DNA from: Adineta vaga
Taxonomy: Eukaryota; Rotifera
NCBI GenBank assembly: GCA_021613535.1
Contig: CP075494.1
Span: 2,046,001 to 2,110,000, forward strand
DNA: 64,000 nt
Direction of reading: 5' to 3'
The notes under the pieces were generated by a model that was not told where the DNA came from, made no database searches, and saw only the letters and a list, made by a program, of their open reading frames with translations. Shown one piece after another: positions 1 through 11,996 of this stretch. The translations under genes and the position numbers were made by a program. Position 1 is the first letter of the stretch; each line of letters begins with the position of its first letter.

Positions 1-190
1 TCTATATATATATATAAAGAAGAAAGTTTCTTTGACTTTCTGTATGTTCGCTATGTATTCAATCCCTATGTATTAGCTACAGTCATCAAAATTTACATGG
101 TGCTTCGCTATAGACCCAGGGGAAGATCGACATACGATCGATTTTTCACATAGGGTTGTGAGGGGAGGGAATACCTTGGTGAAGTTTCAT
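1..190 (-). mobile_element. Degenerate 3' end of an unclassified transposon, reverse orientation
   Basis: Read on the minus strand, this stretch ends in the pattern also seen near 40.0-40.1 kb and 40.6-40.73 kb: a 'gcatagcgaaca-ga' type stretch, then 'aaactttcttctttatatata' and a short TA-rich tail. The upstream part (aagcaccatg..., tagctaatac...) matches the same copies loosely. Similar G-rich, diverged sequence may continue to about 470. No coding capacity is visible. The 3' structure (conserved tail, simple-repeat end, variable 5' length) resembles a non-LTR retroelement, but the class is inferred, not shown. Confidence 0.5.
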
Positions 191-715
191 CCAAATCCAA
201 TGACAGTGAAATTTTCGTCAATCTTTGAAAAATTAAGAGAATTTCTCACTATTCTAACATTTATTATACATATTAATATTTTTAATATGTAAACAAGATT
301 AGTGTCATTTAGAGGGACACGAATGAGGGGAACATTTAGGTGAACTTGAAGTTGCAGCGCATGTGGATATGGTTAATGATTAGAGTAAAGGTGAAAGGAT
401 AAGAATGCGGATGAGGATGCAATGCTGAGGGGAACCCCGATTAAGGAAACAAATGTTAGTGAATACTTTCGTAGAGCTAAATCCAAAGTAATGAATTTGA
501 TAGTACTTCAGTTTTTGTTTTATTTTTACCTAATAATAGAATTAAATAGATACGAGTAATAATTCTTTGTTGTTTGATACTGTTTTCTGTTTTATCATTA
601 ATATTCTTGAATAAATTTAATTTCTTCATTGATTCAATTGGTTTGAACATGTTTATATTTTCATAAACTATAAAATAAACAAATTTTATCTATAAAAAAA
701 TCTGATATATTTTAT
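191..715. other. Non-coding flank with no recognisable gene
   Basis: The left part is G-rich and may be the eroded body of the element at 1-190. The right part (about 480-715) is AT-rich, probably the 3' flank of the minus-strand gene that stops at 716. I see no other feature. Confidence 0.5.
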
Positions 716-2298
716 TCAAAATTTACTTGAGATTTCATTTGAATAATTTGTAATTTTAAACCAAATAGAAATAACCCATGATGCAATTAAACGAAGTATA
801 ATAATAAGACCACCATAAAGACTAATAAAAAGTGTAATTGTATAAGCTAAATTTGTTTTCTCTATTGTTGTATATGTGCATATTGACGGTGAACATTGAT
901 CAAAATATGAAGAATAATTCATATTCGTTGACCAATTTGAAGTAAAAAATGTTTGTAAATAATCTCCTATGGAATTATTATCTTGTTTAGAAGATAAAAT
1001 CGAATTATTCCAATTAAAGTTTGTCTAAATAAAAGAATAAATATGCTGAAGATATAATAGGAAACTATTCAAACTTGTTCGAGATTTGGAAAATAGTTTT
1101 CTAATAATTGAATACATTCCGATTCGTACAAACAATCGAGTGTACTTGCAAGAAGTGCATCAAAAACAGTACATGCTACAAAGAAACCGTTTACGATTGT
1201 AGAATCAGGACGTGGTTCTGCAAAGATTTGCACTACAACATCACTAAGATTCATTGGTTGTGGAGAAAGGATAGCTGCATTTATTGGATCATTTCCTGAT
1301 GAGCTTACATCACATGCATCGAGAACGAAGGGAGTTGTGCTTATATATGATGCTGAAACTCCATATATCTCAGGGACATCACTAGAATAATCTACTACCA
1401 TCAAATAATTTGTACCAAGAGCTGAAATTAAATTATTTCTTTTAATTGTTATTTTCCAATAATTGAAGAATGATATCATTCGACCGAATGCATCATTCTT
1501 CTGAGATTCAATGGTACCATCTATTTCCAATTGAATTGCTATTTTAGGTAGAAGATTAATTGTTAGAAAGTCAGTATTATTAATATCAGTTTGTATTTGC
1601 GAAATAATCTCTCGAGAAAGTAAACAAAGTCTAGAGAGAAGTTCAAACTAAATGAAATAATCATTTGAAATATCTATACAAGTAAAATTTAATATTGACT
1701 TTCACCTGTGAATAAGCTACTTTTCGAAAATCCCATGTTTCATAATGAGTAGCATTTTCAATATTTAATCCTTCAATCCATTCTTTACTAATAAAAACAC
1801 TTGAACAAACAGGATGCATTATAATATTATTTGAAATAAAATTCTTATATGGTATTGTAATTGTTGAACATGGACATGAAAGAGTTTCAGCATGTTCAGC
1901 ATATAATTGATGAAAAATATTAGGTGTTATATTGTCGATAATCACTGTTTTAGATTCTGTTTTGATTAAAGTTCCATAAAACAATATATAAAGACTTACT
2001 AAAATAAAGAACAACTAACATGATGTTTTCTTTTCTCTCTCACTATCATTGCTCAAAATGAAACTAATTATTATTTGAGAAAATGTGTTATTTATTATTC
2101 ACCTGCAAGAAGTACAACATATAACCAAGTTTTGTATTTTTGTTGTTTTAAAACAATTGCTGGATCTTGAAATCTATCGTCATCGTCCTCATAATCATTT
2201 TCTTCGAACATGAAAAGATTATAACTTGACACCTTTCTATGAATCCATTCATAAATCATCTTTAGATTCATTACGTTGAATGAAATTAAGTTAATCAC
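716..2298 (-). CDS. Two-transmembrane protein with Cys-rich extracellular region, unknown function
   Basis: A multi-exon minus-strand gene. Exons read about 2298-2100 (cytosolic start, acidic EENDYEDDDD stretch, then a membrane segment after KTWLYVV), about 2014-1689, about 1648-1075 and about 1035-716. The last two junctions are clean GT-AG introns of roughly 40-60 nt and join in frame; the first junction (about 2100/2014) does not close neatly, so the 5' part is uncertain. The extracellular part contains LSCPCS, HPVCSS and QCSPSICTY motifs. A second membrane segment (TITLFISLYGGLIIILRL) sits 20-30 residues from the end. Two membrane spans around a Cys-containing ectodomain recall DEG/ENaC or P2X topology, but I see no diagnostic motif of either family. 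The product is best treated as an unknown membrane protein. Confidence 0.55.
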
Positions 2299-4132
2299 TT
2301 CTAAGATGAAAAATATTAGTGAAATATCTATGAATAATTCCTGGAAATCTAATCGAAAAAAAAGCGCACTTTTAGGATTTCTTCTAAATCTCGTAGATAT
2401 TCACAGACTAAATACGGTCATTAGTACGAGAGTAGATGTTTGTACGGCCGGTAATTGAAGGGAGAGAAATGGAAAAAGTGCAGTAGTTTTCTTTGAATCA
2501 ACTAAATGTTAAACGGGAAAATAATTTTTTTTTTAAATCGCTTCTTACTCTCAATGTAATTGATTGTCAAAGAAAATGAACTTTGCATCCAAGATAACGA
2601 GAAAGAAGGAGAAGAAGAAAACCTATGACTTTATTTAGAAATATTTCTGTATTTTTTTCAAACATAATTTTCCTAAAAAATACTTAAATAACATTTAATC
2701 TTAGATTTCTTCTTGATTAAAAAACCGTATGAATGCTTCTCTTCAACATACTCTTCTGTTATTATACGATAAAAGCTTCTGAAAATAGAAGAAAGCCATT
2801 CGAATATTGAAAGCAAGAAGTAAATGAGAGAGTATAGAGTATAACACTGCTACGAAGGACATTTTAGAATTTTATAGGAACAACAAGGCGAAATGAAAAA
2901 AAAGCAATTATTATTGATCTATCAAATATTCACTAGTCTATTATTCTTTGTACTTATTGGATTGATCAACTTAGATGAAGAAAGAAAATCAATTGTATCA
3001 TTATTTTTATTAAGATTTTGTTTTCATCAATAAACAGATTTCAAAACAAATGGAAGTCATTTCCAATATATTCATAGAAAGGACAGGGGTATGGGTCTCT
3101 TGTATTCACGTCCACCCTCAAGAAATCCAATATTTTTCTTCATGTTGGCATTAGTAAACTTCTATCTTCTTTTTTCTTATGTTAGATCTCGATGCTTAAT
3201 GCATAGCAAAAAGGTATGAAAACTATCTTTGGATTGATCTACCTATTCATCTTGATAAAAGAACATAAACACTGTGCGAGCTGCCATTTGAAAGTAAAGA
3301 CATAGTCACACCCTCAAGTAATTCTTCGAAGAACGGTATGGCGATGGGAACTGTTATTCCTCCAGTCGTTACCATCGAATTTGCTCTTAGATTAGCATTT
3401 ATACGTCACGCAGTCCTTTTCTGTTTCACTTTTAAGCGAATGAGTTGTTCATCAGAATAGAAGAAAACAATGTAATATTTTCTTCTCTCACTCAAATCTT
3501 TTTTTCTTCTGTTTTCACGCAACATAGAATACATTTATACGTCAGTTTTTTCATTGACGTAAACTTGCCGAACAAAGTACAATGTTTATTTTTTCTGACA
3601 ACCAGTTGACTAAAAGAGAAAAAAACTGCAACAAATTAATTAGGAAAGGCGAGCATTTTGAACAATGTTTTTCATATTATATATTTTCTCAATATTCTCT
3701 CTTTACAATTGTATTCTGATCAATAAAATCGTACATTATAAAATAAATTATAAGTTAGATGCAATGCTTTGGAATATATCTGAATACATTTATATCAGCA
3801 TTAAATTATTATTCAACTGATCAAATTTGTCAATTGTTTCATCCGAATATAAGCTCATTTTTAGTTGAATTCAATCTCAATTCAACTCTAATATTTATTA
3901 ATCATTCTCAAGTTATACAATTTGAATAAATCTATATCTATGTTTAACAAATAGAAACTGTCGTAGATTTACGTGGGGTTATCCGAATAATACAGCTGAA
4001 TGGCAAAGATTCAATTGTTGGTTGAAAGCTGTCAATACACCTGTAAATCATTTAAATGGTTTTGTTAGTACTTATTTGTAATGCATCTGTTGCTTTTTAT
4101 TTTCTCTACAGTATCAATATCATGTAAAATAT
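2299..4132. other. Intergenic region, mostly featureless
   Basis: AT-rich DNA without a supported gene. It holds a weak copy of the telomere-like palindrome at about 3081-3126, a lone right arm (tcacaccctcaag) at about 3305, and an exon-like fragment near 3947-4080 listed separately. Confidence 0.5.
3947..4081 (+). pseudogene. Orphan exon-like fragment (Trp/Cys-rich peptide)
   Basis: An open stretch of about 43 codons reads CRRFTWGYPNNTAEWQRFNC and ends in TAA at about 4081. The Trp/Cys-rich, non-repetitive composition looks protein-coding rather than random AT-rich DNA. There is no start codon, and an in-frame stop lies a few codons upstream. A spliced exon of an unseen gene or a gene relic are both possible. 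I do not recognise the family. Confidence 0.25.
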
Positions 4133-4195
4133 TAGAGAGGGTGGGTGTCGTATATTTATTCATCAATCCCACCCACAGCCCTCATTCTCGAAAAC
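4133..4195. repeat. Telomere-motif palindrome
   Basis: Left arm agagagggtgggtgtcg, a pyrimidine-rich loop, then right arm cccacccacagccctcattc. It lies just past the stop codon of the minus-strand protease gene (stop 4207-4209). Confidence 0.7.
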
Positions 4196-4206
4196 ATCAA
4201 AAGGAA

Positions 4207-6500
4207 TTAACGTAAATGTTCACTTCTTGCATGAGCTATGGAATTTTGTGTTAAAATTCTTTCTTCTGATTCTTTAGCTTCTTTACATTGAATTACGATA
4301 AATTCTTCGGATTCCATTTCGAATCGAATAAAACCATCATCTTCCTTATTTGATATTTCATCAATTAATTCTGCTAGATGTTTAATATTCTTAATTTCGA
4401 TACCATTCACACTTTTTAATACAGCATCTGTAGCATCTGAAGTGATTCCATAATTAACATCATCAGAAAGTATTTGATTCATAACAACAATCTGTTGAGT
4501 TAGTTCTTGTAGTTTACCATTATATGCTAAGCTAACGAAATGTTTTGGAGCTTTCTGATCCCAATCATCGTTACCCCATTCATACAAATAAAAGCGAGTT
4601 AATACTGTGAATACAATTCCAGCATAAATTAAATATTCTGGACGTTTATCATGAGAATGGTATGGAACAAGTGCGGGGATATTACACAGCGAACTTGTTA
4701 ATGTTATTTCTTCTCCTAAAAATTAAACATAAATTTCAAATCAAACAAAATCAATGGTTTCATTTCATCCGAAATGCATTAAATGAGAACTCAGCATTTC
4801 TCCTTGTTTCGTATAAAGTAAAATGAAATATACTTAAATCTACTTGTTTATATCGCACCCGTAATATAACTAAATGTATCTCTACTAATACCATTTAACG
4901 GATAAAAGAAAGTTGGAAAATCTTATATTTCTTACCTTGTCTTATAATTCTCAATGTAACTGTATCGCCAACAAATTTTGATTTTATCGAATGTATGAAA
5001 TTGAGCCTTTCACCACGACGAAAATAGATTGTACCATCATCAGCAATTGACTTATCATCCATAGCTATGATGACATCATCTTTCTTTAATATTTTGCTAA
5101 AAACAGATGCCGGTTCAATCGATGTCACTAAAATACCATGTTGATCATCAGTTAGTTTTAAATACTTTCGATAGGAGGAATTTTCCATTGATTGATATCG
5201 AAACCTTATTGTAGGAAAATTGGTATATCTTCCGTGTAATGCAATATCATCTAGCAGATGTTTGATTACTACGACTGGTATAATGTAACCAATTGATTGA
5301 GCTTCATTGACGATTTGAAATGACATACCGACAACTTGTTTACCTATGCAGAAAAACAGTGTCGTAGTCAGAGGTGTAGAAATGATGTACTTAATTGATT
5401 CGATACTGTTTAATATTTCTAGTCATTTTAACTGAAAAAAACATCAATAAAATCCTTTCTTTCATACCTTGGATAGCTGGTCCACCACTATTACCAGGAT
5501 TTATTGCAGCATCGATTTGTATTGTTAACAAATACTCTAATGAATGCGAATAAGTTGACATACAAACTCTTGAAACGACACCCTTTGTTACCGATAAATT
5601 ATCACCACCTATGAACAAATGCCAATGATATTAGAATACGAAAAGAAACGTAAATTATTTTTACCAATTGGATAACCAACAACTATTATAGATTCTTGTA
5701 ATCGAGGTATTTTATCGCTGAATGTTAATGGTTCTACATTGTCCCAAAATTGATCGTCATCGACAGTCAATATAACTAGATCACATTCATGTGCAATGTG
5801 TAATATACGTCCAGGATATTTTTTCGGATCTCCGTGTTTGCGAATACGAATAGTCGAATGATTTGAAACGCCATGAGCATTTGATAGAATCCATCGATCT
5901 TTTATTATAAACCCTGATGAAGTGTTAGCCACCTGAAGTCGCACTTGCCTAAAGTAAATAATGCAAAAAGACAATATTGCTGGAAAATGTTGATTGAACA
6001 CTTTCGTTTAGATCATGTTTATTATACTGCTCAAAAATTATCTCTCAAAAAAACAGATATGAAATTTTTAGCTTCATGTTCAGGAAGAGAACACGATTCT
6101 CCTTTTTATACATATCGTCGCAAAACTTTCCACTCAATCTCACAGCCTCACCCTCAAGATGAGATCCTTATCGAGAGTCTGAATTTTGTTAAAAAATACA
6201 AATCTCGAACAGATCTTACCAAGGTGACATAAAATTGCATGGAATTGAATTACAAAAAATTTCGACAACACTGTTTAGCAACAGTTCTAATGATTCAATG
6301 ACCTCATGATCAGTTTCGACATCCAATAATGAACAAACAGCTACGTTTGATAGTTGCCGCGTCAGTGATAATGATGACTGACGTTGTTGTTGATCTTTTC
6401 CTATACTATTTTCTAAAGTCAACTGTTTTGTACTCGACGGAGATAATTCATCAATCGGTGGATCCAGATGGCCTTCGGGTCGATCATTATTACCTTCCAT
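4207..6500 (-). CDS. Deg9-type HtrA serine protease with PDZ domains
   Basis: Five exons close exactly into 540 codons plus stop: 6500-6220, 5948-5665, 5608-5468, 5343-4936 and 4715-4207. The mature part matches plant 'protease Do-like 9' proteins along its length: SVVEIFC start, catalytic His in LSNAHGV, Asp in ECDLVIL, Ser in GNSGGP, the VVGYPIGG loop, a first PDZ ([23 protein letters not shown]) and a degenerate C-terminal PDZ ([20 protein letters not shown]). The triad is intact, so it is probably an active ATP-independent quality-control protease. About 85 N-terminal residues are low-complexity and do not look like a classical transit peptide. The small plus-strand ORF at 5945-6232 is a shadow of intron 1. 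Animal HtrAs have a single C-terminal PDZ and different spacing, so this is not an HTRA1-4 orthologue. A palindrome begins about 10 bp past the stop. Confidence 0.88.
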
Positions 6501-6970
6501 GAAGCTATGAAAGTAAATATAGATCTAGAATAAACGCCATTATTTTCATAGAGAATGAATCGAAAATAGAAATACAAATAAGAGGATTTCTGATGGAAGA
6601 GGTGTGTGCGTTGGTGTGGTGCTACTATCAATGGAGGCCCTCGACCGAAAACCGAGTTTTTGAATGAAAATATTGGATGTCATCACTACCAACTAGACAT
6701 CCATCACAGAGCCTTGAATGAATGTCAGCAGAAAAACTCGAATCTGCTGCTAACTTTCATTGCGTATGCTACACTTTCATTTATTTCTTCTTCTCAAAAA
6801 TCGCATCGATTCTATACAAAGTCCACATTTATATACATGCACATCAGATGAGGAGGATTAATATGAGAGAAAAGGATCACAAGAGCAATGTAGAGGACAA
6901 TTTAAAAAGTCTTGAGAAAATCTTAAGTGGGAAAACATCAGAAAACTCAATATAGGGTTAAAGAAACTAA

Positions 6971-7022
6971 CTTGATGGTATGGGTGGAGGTTTTTTTTCT
7001 TATTCACACCCACACCCTATAC
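6971..7022. repeat. Telomere-motif palindrome
   Basis: Left arm cttgatggtatgggtggagg, T-rich loop, right arm cacacccacaccctatac. Same arm-loop-arm plan and same loop polarity as the copies at 11056 and 12796. Confidence 0.65.
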
Positions 7023-7130
7023 CAATTTACTCGTTTGAATTCGGAAAGAGTAATGTCACTAATCGAAAGTGTCTGAAGACTTTCAGATTTGCACGAAGAA
7101 TTCCACATACACTGATCTTCTACTATTTTC

Positions 7131-7266
7131 AGCTCGCTCTCAGGACATACCATTTGTCGATTCTAGGGAAGCACATGATGCGAAGCTAACAAGGCATGGC
7201 CACCTTGTAGTTCAACAGCTACGTGAAAATCAGAAGAAGTTTCCAGACTGCCTAAATACACCCTAA
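7131..7266 (+). pseudogene. Possible histidine-phosphatase (PGM-like) fragment
   Basis: After a splice-acceptor-like 'ctattttcag' the frame reads DIPFVDSREAHDAKLTRHGH and on to QQLRENQKKFPDC, then stops. The D-A-x-L-T-x-x-G-H-x-x-x-x-x-L pattern resembles the second conserved segment of fungal/plant-type histidine phosphatases. The upstream RHG catalytic segment is not found nearby, so this is at best one exon or a relic. The assignment rests on one short motif. Confidence 0.3.
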
Positions 7267-7782
7267 AATCTTGTCAGACCTGTTTGAATTTCTTTGGCAA
7301 GATATATATCTACAATATTTTACCTTTCTAAATAGCTGCAATGATTCACAATCAAAATGAAGCACCTGCTCTCTTATGTTTCTCCGTTTACGATCGTGTC
7401 TCTTTCATATCGATTAATCTTGACAAAAACTTGTTGGTAGATAAAAGGAATGTAATGCGATACAATGACAAAGCAGTAAATACACGTGCTCTTACAATTA
7501 TATACAGGGTAGCCATAAAACATGCCGAACATATATATGTCGTTTTTTACAGAACGCAAAACTAAGCGTTTGCAATTGGATATGATTAAACGATCTCTCG
7601 AACACTCGATATGTAGTTGGAGAAGAAAATATCTGCTTTTCTTGTGCGAAGTCATTACAAAAAAAGTCAAAAATGATATCTTTTGAATTCTGATCGTTAT
7701 TGTGTTTGTGTGTTTGTTTAATCAGTTGAAATAATAGCACTGTCAAATACTATATAAATTGACCGAGATTTTTGTAATACAT

Positions 7783-8320
7783 ATACTAGCGCAGGTACCC
7801 GTTGATGGCCAAGAACCTTCCAGACTGAAAACTTCATATGTAAGAAAACTTGTCACTGCACATTTTTATTTATACCACAACATATTCTGCCGCGCATATC
7901 TAAGTTAGAACAACTGATACTATGTAGCATTCCAAATTCGGTCGTTTCCTAACAGTGAAGTTTCATCTATTGCGAATACATCCGCACTCACAAAATACTA
8001 TAGTTCAGCGAATGTTGTATGGGGGTGCGTATCTTACTTCTCAATGGCCCTCACTTCCGTGTAACGCCACCAGATTAGGGCGAAATCATAATAATAGATG
8101 GATACTCTAAATTAGATTAAATTTCAATCACCTTTCGTCTCGCACACCCTCTCGACTTTTTCCTGTACAGACGGAAGTTTCACGGACAGTTTGGTGACCA
8201 TTGCTATAGAATAACTTCCTCTCCATCCTCTATTGACCCGAAGAAAGCACGATGGCAAGTTTCGCGACGTTAGCTATCATAGAACCACCTGAGTAAAATT
8301 CCACCCACACCCTAATACAC
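7783..8320 (+). mobile_element. Degenerate copy of the unclassified 'tactagcgg...acccgc' transposon
   Basis: It starts with actagcgcaggtacccgttg, matching the start at 39412 (actagcggagatacccgctg). Its 3' half carries two of the recurring units (agtttggtgaccattgctat, and aagtttcgcgacgttagcta followed by tcatagaaccacctgag) also present at 40.0, 40.5 and 40.64 kb. A telomere-like right arm (ccacccacaccctaa) lies at 8301-8316. No ORF survives. Confidence 0.5.
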
Positions 8321-8569
8321 GGATGGAATAGACAAACGTACAATTATTTAATAAATCACTATTGTGATATTTCATGCGAATTATTCTTCATAGTCCTTCT
8401 ACAATGATATACGAGAAAGAAAATAAAAATTTAGTTTTATTTAAAGATAAAATCCATTCTCTTGACGTCTTTAACACATAATATATCTATTTCTGATAGA
8501 AAGAAAGTGTTTTAAATACGTCCATAATGCATCACAATAACACTAAACTAATCTCTACATTTGTTAAAA

Positions 8570-10859
8570 TCAGCTAGTTTTACATGTATCATTTGTTGGA
8601 ATAATATGTGATAATACTTGTTGAATCGTTTGTTCTAGAGTATGTCGTTGCGTAGCATCTCCTATCATTGAGTTATTGTTATAAATCTTAGTCACTTCTG
8701 TATATCTATCTAAAGCATCACTATAATTATTCATATCTTCTAGTATTTTACCAAGACCAAGTAATGTTTCAACTTGTTCATCGAGTGGTAAAGGAATATT
8801 TTGTTCCAATGCCAAGTAATAATTCTTCAACGCTTTATCATTAAACTTCAACTCACGATAACAATGACCAAGTTGTTTATAATATCTGGCTACATGTAAT
8901 GGATCCGAAGACATACCGAGAAATATCTTTTTATAGTTTAATATAGTTTCTAAAATACGAATTGCGACATCATAAATACCATATTTAGTGAGTATCTTAG
9001 CTAGTGGATATACTGAATCTAAAAGCTGTTTGATACCGATACTGTACTCTTCGCTTTGCATAAAGGACAAAAGTTCGTTTATTGGCCGAGTTGGAGACAT
9101 TAACGAAAACATCTTTTCAAAATGTTCGATACCTTGAACATACATTTCATGTTCTTCTTTGCTCATTGATCTGGAACTTGAGTATGTATCTGATGGTACA
9201 AAACCAAATTTTATTTCAGTCATTTTTTTATCAATATTTTGCATTTCAATTCGATCATCTTGAGCTTTAGCTACAGCATATAAACCTTCATAACACTTAC
9301 ATATTTCTTCTTTATCATCATATTCAGAAATTAATCGCATATACAACTCTTTGGCTTCGTCATATCGTTTATTATCAGTAAGCATACGTCCATTAACAAA
9401 CCATGGATTCATCGTATTGAATAAACATTCTAATTCCGTATGTATATTATCGAATTTATCATTCAAACTCATTTCGAATAAAAATATATGTGTATTGTCT
9501 TTCGAAATAATATCAAAATTATCAATAATGAATATTCGTCCTGGTGCAAACAATATTTCTTGTTCGTCAGGATGATTACTAATGTTGGATATATCAGCAA
9601 ATGGAAAGTAAAATGATGGATTTTGTTTTTGTATGGTAATTTTAAAAAGAACGATTGAATGAGTAAGATCAAATATTTTATGGTCTGTGGCTAAAAGAAA
9701 AGAGAGAGCAATATCTTTACTTTTCGAAGTTGAAAGAAAACTAGTGTTCATAATAAACGATTTCTTGCAATAAGCTATAAATAGATCGGCTATCTCGAAG
9801 GATGTTGAGCGTTGACCACGATATACAATTAATGTTTGATTATTTGTTGCTTGTGCCATTTTTTCATATAATTCCTTTCATATATCTTGATAAATAAATT
9901 GAAATGATAAAAGATCATTGATGCTTGATGTACGTAGTGCATTATTCAGTTTGCCATAAATAAATTCATTTTTAGTATAAAATAATACGGCTTTATTCGA
10001 TTCATATGTTTCTTGAAATCTATTAATATTTTGGGAATCTATGTGATATTGTGTTTCGAATAGCTTAATAAGATCTGTCTTGTTGGATGAGAAGAGTCGA
10101 GCATTTCGGAGACATATAATCATCAGAAAACGAAGAAGAAAATTTCCATCGAGTTGTTTATATGAACGCTCGATAGGTTCCGTATCTGAAAGACTATCTT
10201 CACTAGATTCAAAACCAAATGATATTGATTCATTGAATCTTATTTGCTGTGTCGCTTCAATGTCTGATTGTTCAATCAAATCGCATTCCATCTTACTAGA
10301 AACATGATCTGCCATATATTTGACCTACAAGTAAAGAATTAAATATAAATAAAATCTATTAAATTTCAAATATACAAGTATTTACTTTGGGATACAATTG
10401 CATTGCTTTTCGTTCTTCATCAGAATATGGAGGTTTGTTCAAAATAAGAATTGCTTTTACTTCTTCACAGTCATGAATAGAAGACACGACATCACTAACT
10501 AGTTGACCTCCAACGAAAACAGTTATTTGAACAGATTGTCTGGTAGATACTATATCAATAACAAAATCATAACATTCATCGACGTTGTTATAAACAAATA
10601 TTCTTTCAGCAGAATCTTCGTTTTTTGTTGCGATGTTTTTATACATTTCAATTTGCTGTTCATCGTCATGTACCACGATAAAAATACAGCTCGCTTCAAT
10701 TTCAGTTTTTCCACGTTCTAGAGCCATTTGAGCAAAAACTTTCATTTTATCGGCAGTTTCATTTGATTCAGTCATGTTGTCTATTGCGCACAATTTCAAC
10801 GAATAAAATGAATTTGAGAAAGAAGAAAAAGAGGAGAAATTATGTAAATATTCATTCAA
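8570..10859 (-). pseudogene. ADP-ribosyltransferase (ART)-TPR gene interrupted by an in-frame TGA
   Basis: Two exons, 10859-10386 and 10324-8570, join in frame across a short GT-AG intron. The order is: an N-terminal Rossmann-like region with an ITVFVGGQLV segment (ORF from 10859; an alternative internal Met lies near 10775), a helical subdomain (LLRFLMIICLR, FYTKNEFIYGKLNNALR), an R-S-E type NAD:protein-arginine ADP-ribosyltransferase core, then TPR-like helices (KQLGHCYRELKFNDKALKNY). Counted from the Met at 9859, the NAD-binding residues are Arg14 in VYRGQ, Ser43-Thr-Ser in FLSTSKS and Glu101 in the E-Q-E turn. Everything is in one frame except a TGA at 9878-9880, between helical subdomain and core. 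This may be a recent nonsense mutation, a sequence error, or a split producing a core-TPR protein from the Met at 9859. The catalytic motifs themselves are intact. Confidence 0.75.
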
Positions 10860-11996
10860 TAATAAATTGATTGTGCATGTATCGTATTTCGAATGCTTTG
10901 CAAGAAATAGTTATTTTCTACTGCATTAACAATCTTGAAAAAAATTTTCTTTTTGTATTGTTGTTGTTGTATTTAGAATTATAAAAACCAAAGAAATTAT
11001 TTCGTTTTCTTACATTCTTTCTCATAAAGAATTCATCCCGATAAAGAATAAAAGCATCTTGAGGGTGTGGGTGTCGCTAGTCTCTCGATCTGCTCACCCT
11101 CAAGATGAGATGATATGCACATTCATATCTACTTCTAGAAGATCCAACATGGTAATTGAATGTTATTGCACCAACAAAAATAATGATCTTCAGCCGGAAA
11201 GAATACAGACATGATTCATTGGAAATATTAACTAATGGTTGGTAAAAACCAATGAATATACGGGAAAATAACCAATCTATAGAACGATCCGATGTATATA
11301 AAAAGGAGTTCTATCGTAATACTATCATTCGACGATTGACACAGAACAGAACAGAACATAAGACATATCTATCTTTTATTACTTTATTCTTCCTTATCAT
11401 ACAAAGAAAAGACTGTAATAAGTTAATCTATAACGTTTCATCTAATACTAAAGTAAGTTTAAAAAATGCATTAATAATCACTAAATTTGACGTAATTTCG
11501 AACAACTTGAGAAAACGACAATGATATGTAACTAAACTTAGAGACTTGCTGTTTAAAATATTGTGATAGGTCAAATCTATTTCTAACTAATTTAATTTGA
11601 TTATCAGTATATTATCTATTCTTAGTTTGCTTTCAAACACTCATGTATCTAAAAAAAATGTAGATAACATCTAATTATATATTATGATCCTGAATAGTTC
11701 TCTTCTCGTTTTTTTATGTTTTCGTTCATGACAACATTTGTACTACTATGCATCTCTGAATTTCTCATTAGAAAATTCGACAATATCATTTTGTTTTGTT
11801 GACCTTTTTTAACTGAGTGATTAAATATCTCTTTTGTGAATAATCAAGTTATTATTCGATATGTGAATACAGATCGATTGAAAGTTGGCCGTTTTGAAAT
11901 TTAAAGCCTCGTATACATTTGAGATAATAAAGAAGTATGATTATTTCTCTGTAAGTTCTTACGCTTTTGTTTTTTTAGAGAAATTCATTCATAAAA
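10860..11996. other. Intergenic region
   Basis: AT-rich, bounded by the divergent ART gene (-) and the small gene at 11997 (+), so it probably holds both promoters. It contains the palindrome at 11056-11107. The 90-codon ORF at 11252-11524 has no recognisable features and is not called. Confidence 0.5.
11056..11107. repeat. Telomere-motif palindrome with perfect 13-bp ends
   Basis: The ends catcttgagggtg and caccctcaagatg are exact reverse complements; the left arm continues as tgggtgtcg. This is the clearest copy of the outer ends of the family. It lies about 200 bp upstream of the ART gene rather than at a 3' end. Confidence 0.8.

Larger units (their letters stand above)
6501..8569. other. 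Intergenic region with repeats and a gene relic
   Basis: No complete gene. It contains a palindrome at 6971-7022, a possible histidine-phosphatase fragment near 7131-7266 and a degenerate transposon at about 7783-8320. Short ORFs between 7341 and 7746 on both strands overlap each other and look random. Confidence 0.5.

Noticed and set aside
5945-6232. 95-codon plus-strand ORF
   Set aside because: It lies across intron 1 and exon edges of the well-supported minus-strand protease gene and has no family features.
7500-7760. 'tatacagggtagccataaaa' as a mariner-type TIR
   Set aside because: Only one end was found; no inverted partner or transposase nearby.
9082-9575. Plus-strand ORFs over the ART-TPR gene
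   Set aside because: Antisense shadows of a long conserved coding exon.
11252-11524. 90-codon ORF between ART and the small unknown gene
   Set aside because: Lys/Asn/Ile-rich, no conserved motif, no splice or start context; consistent with chance in AT-rich DNA.
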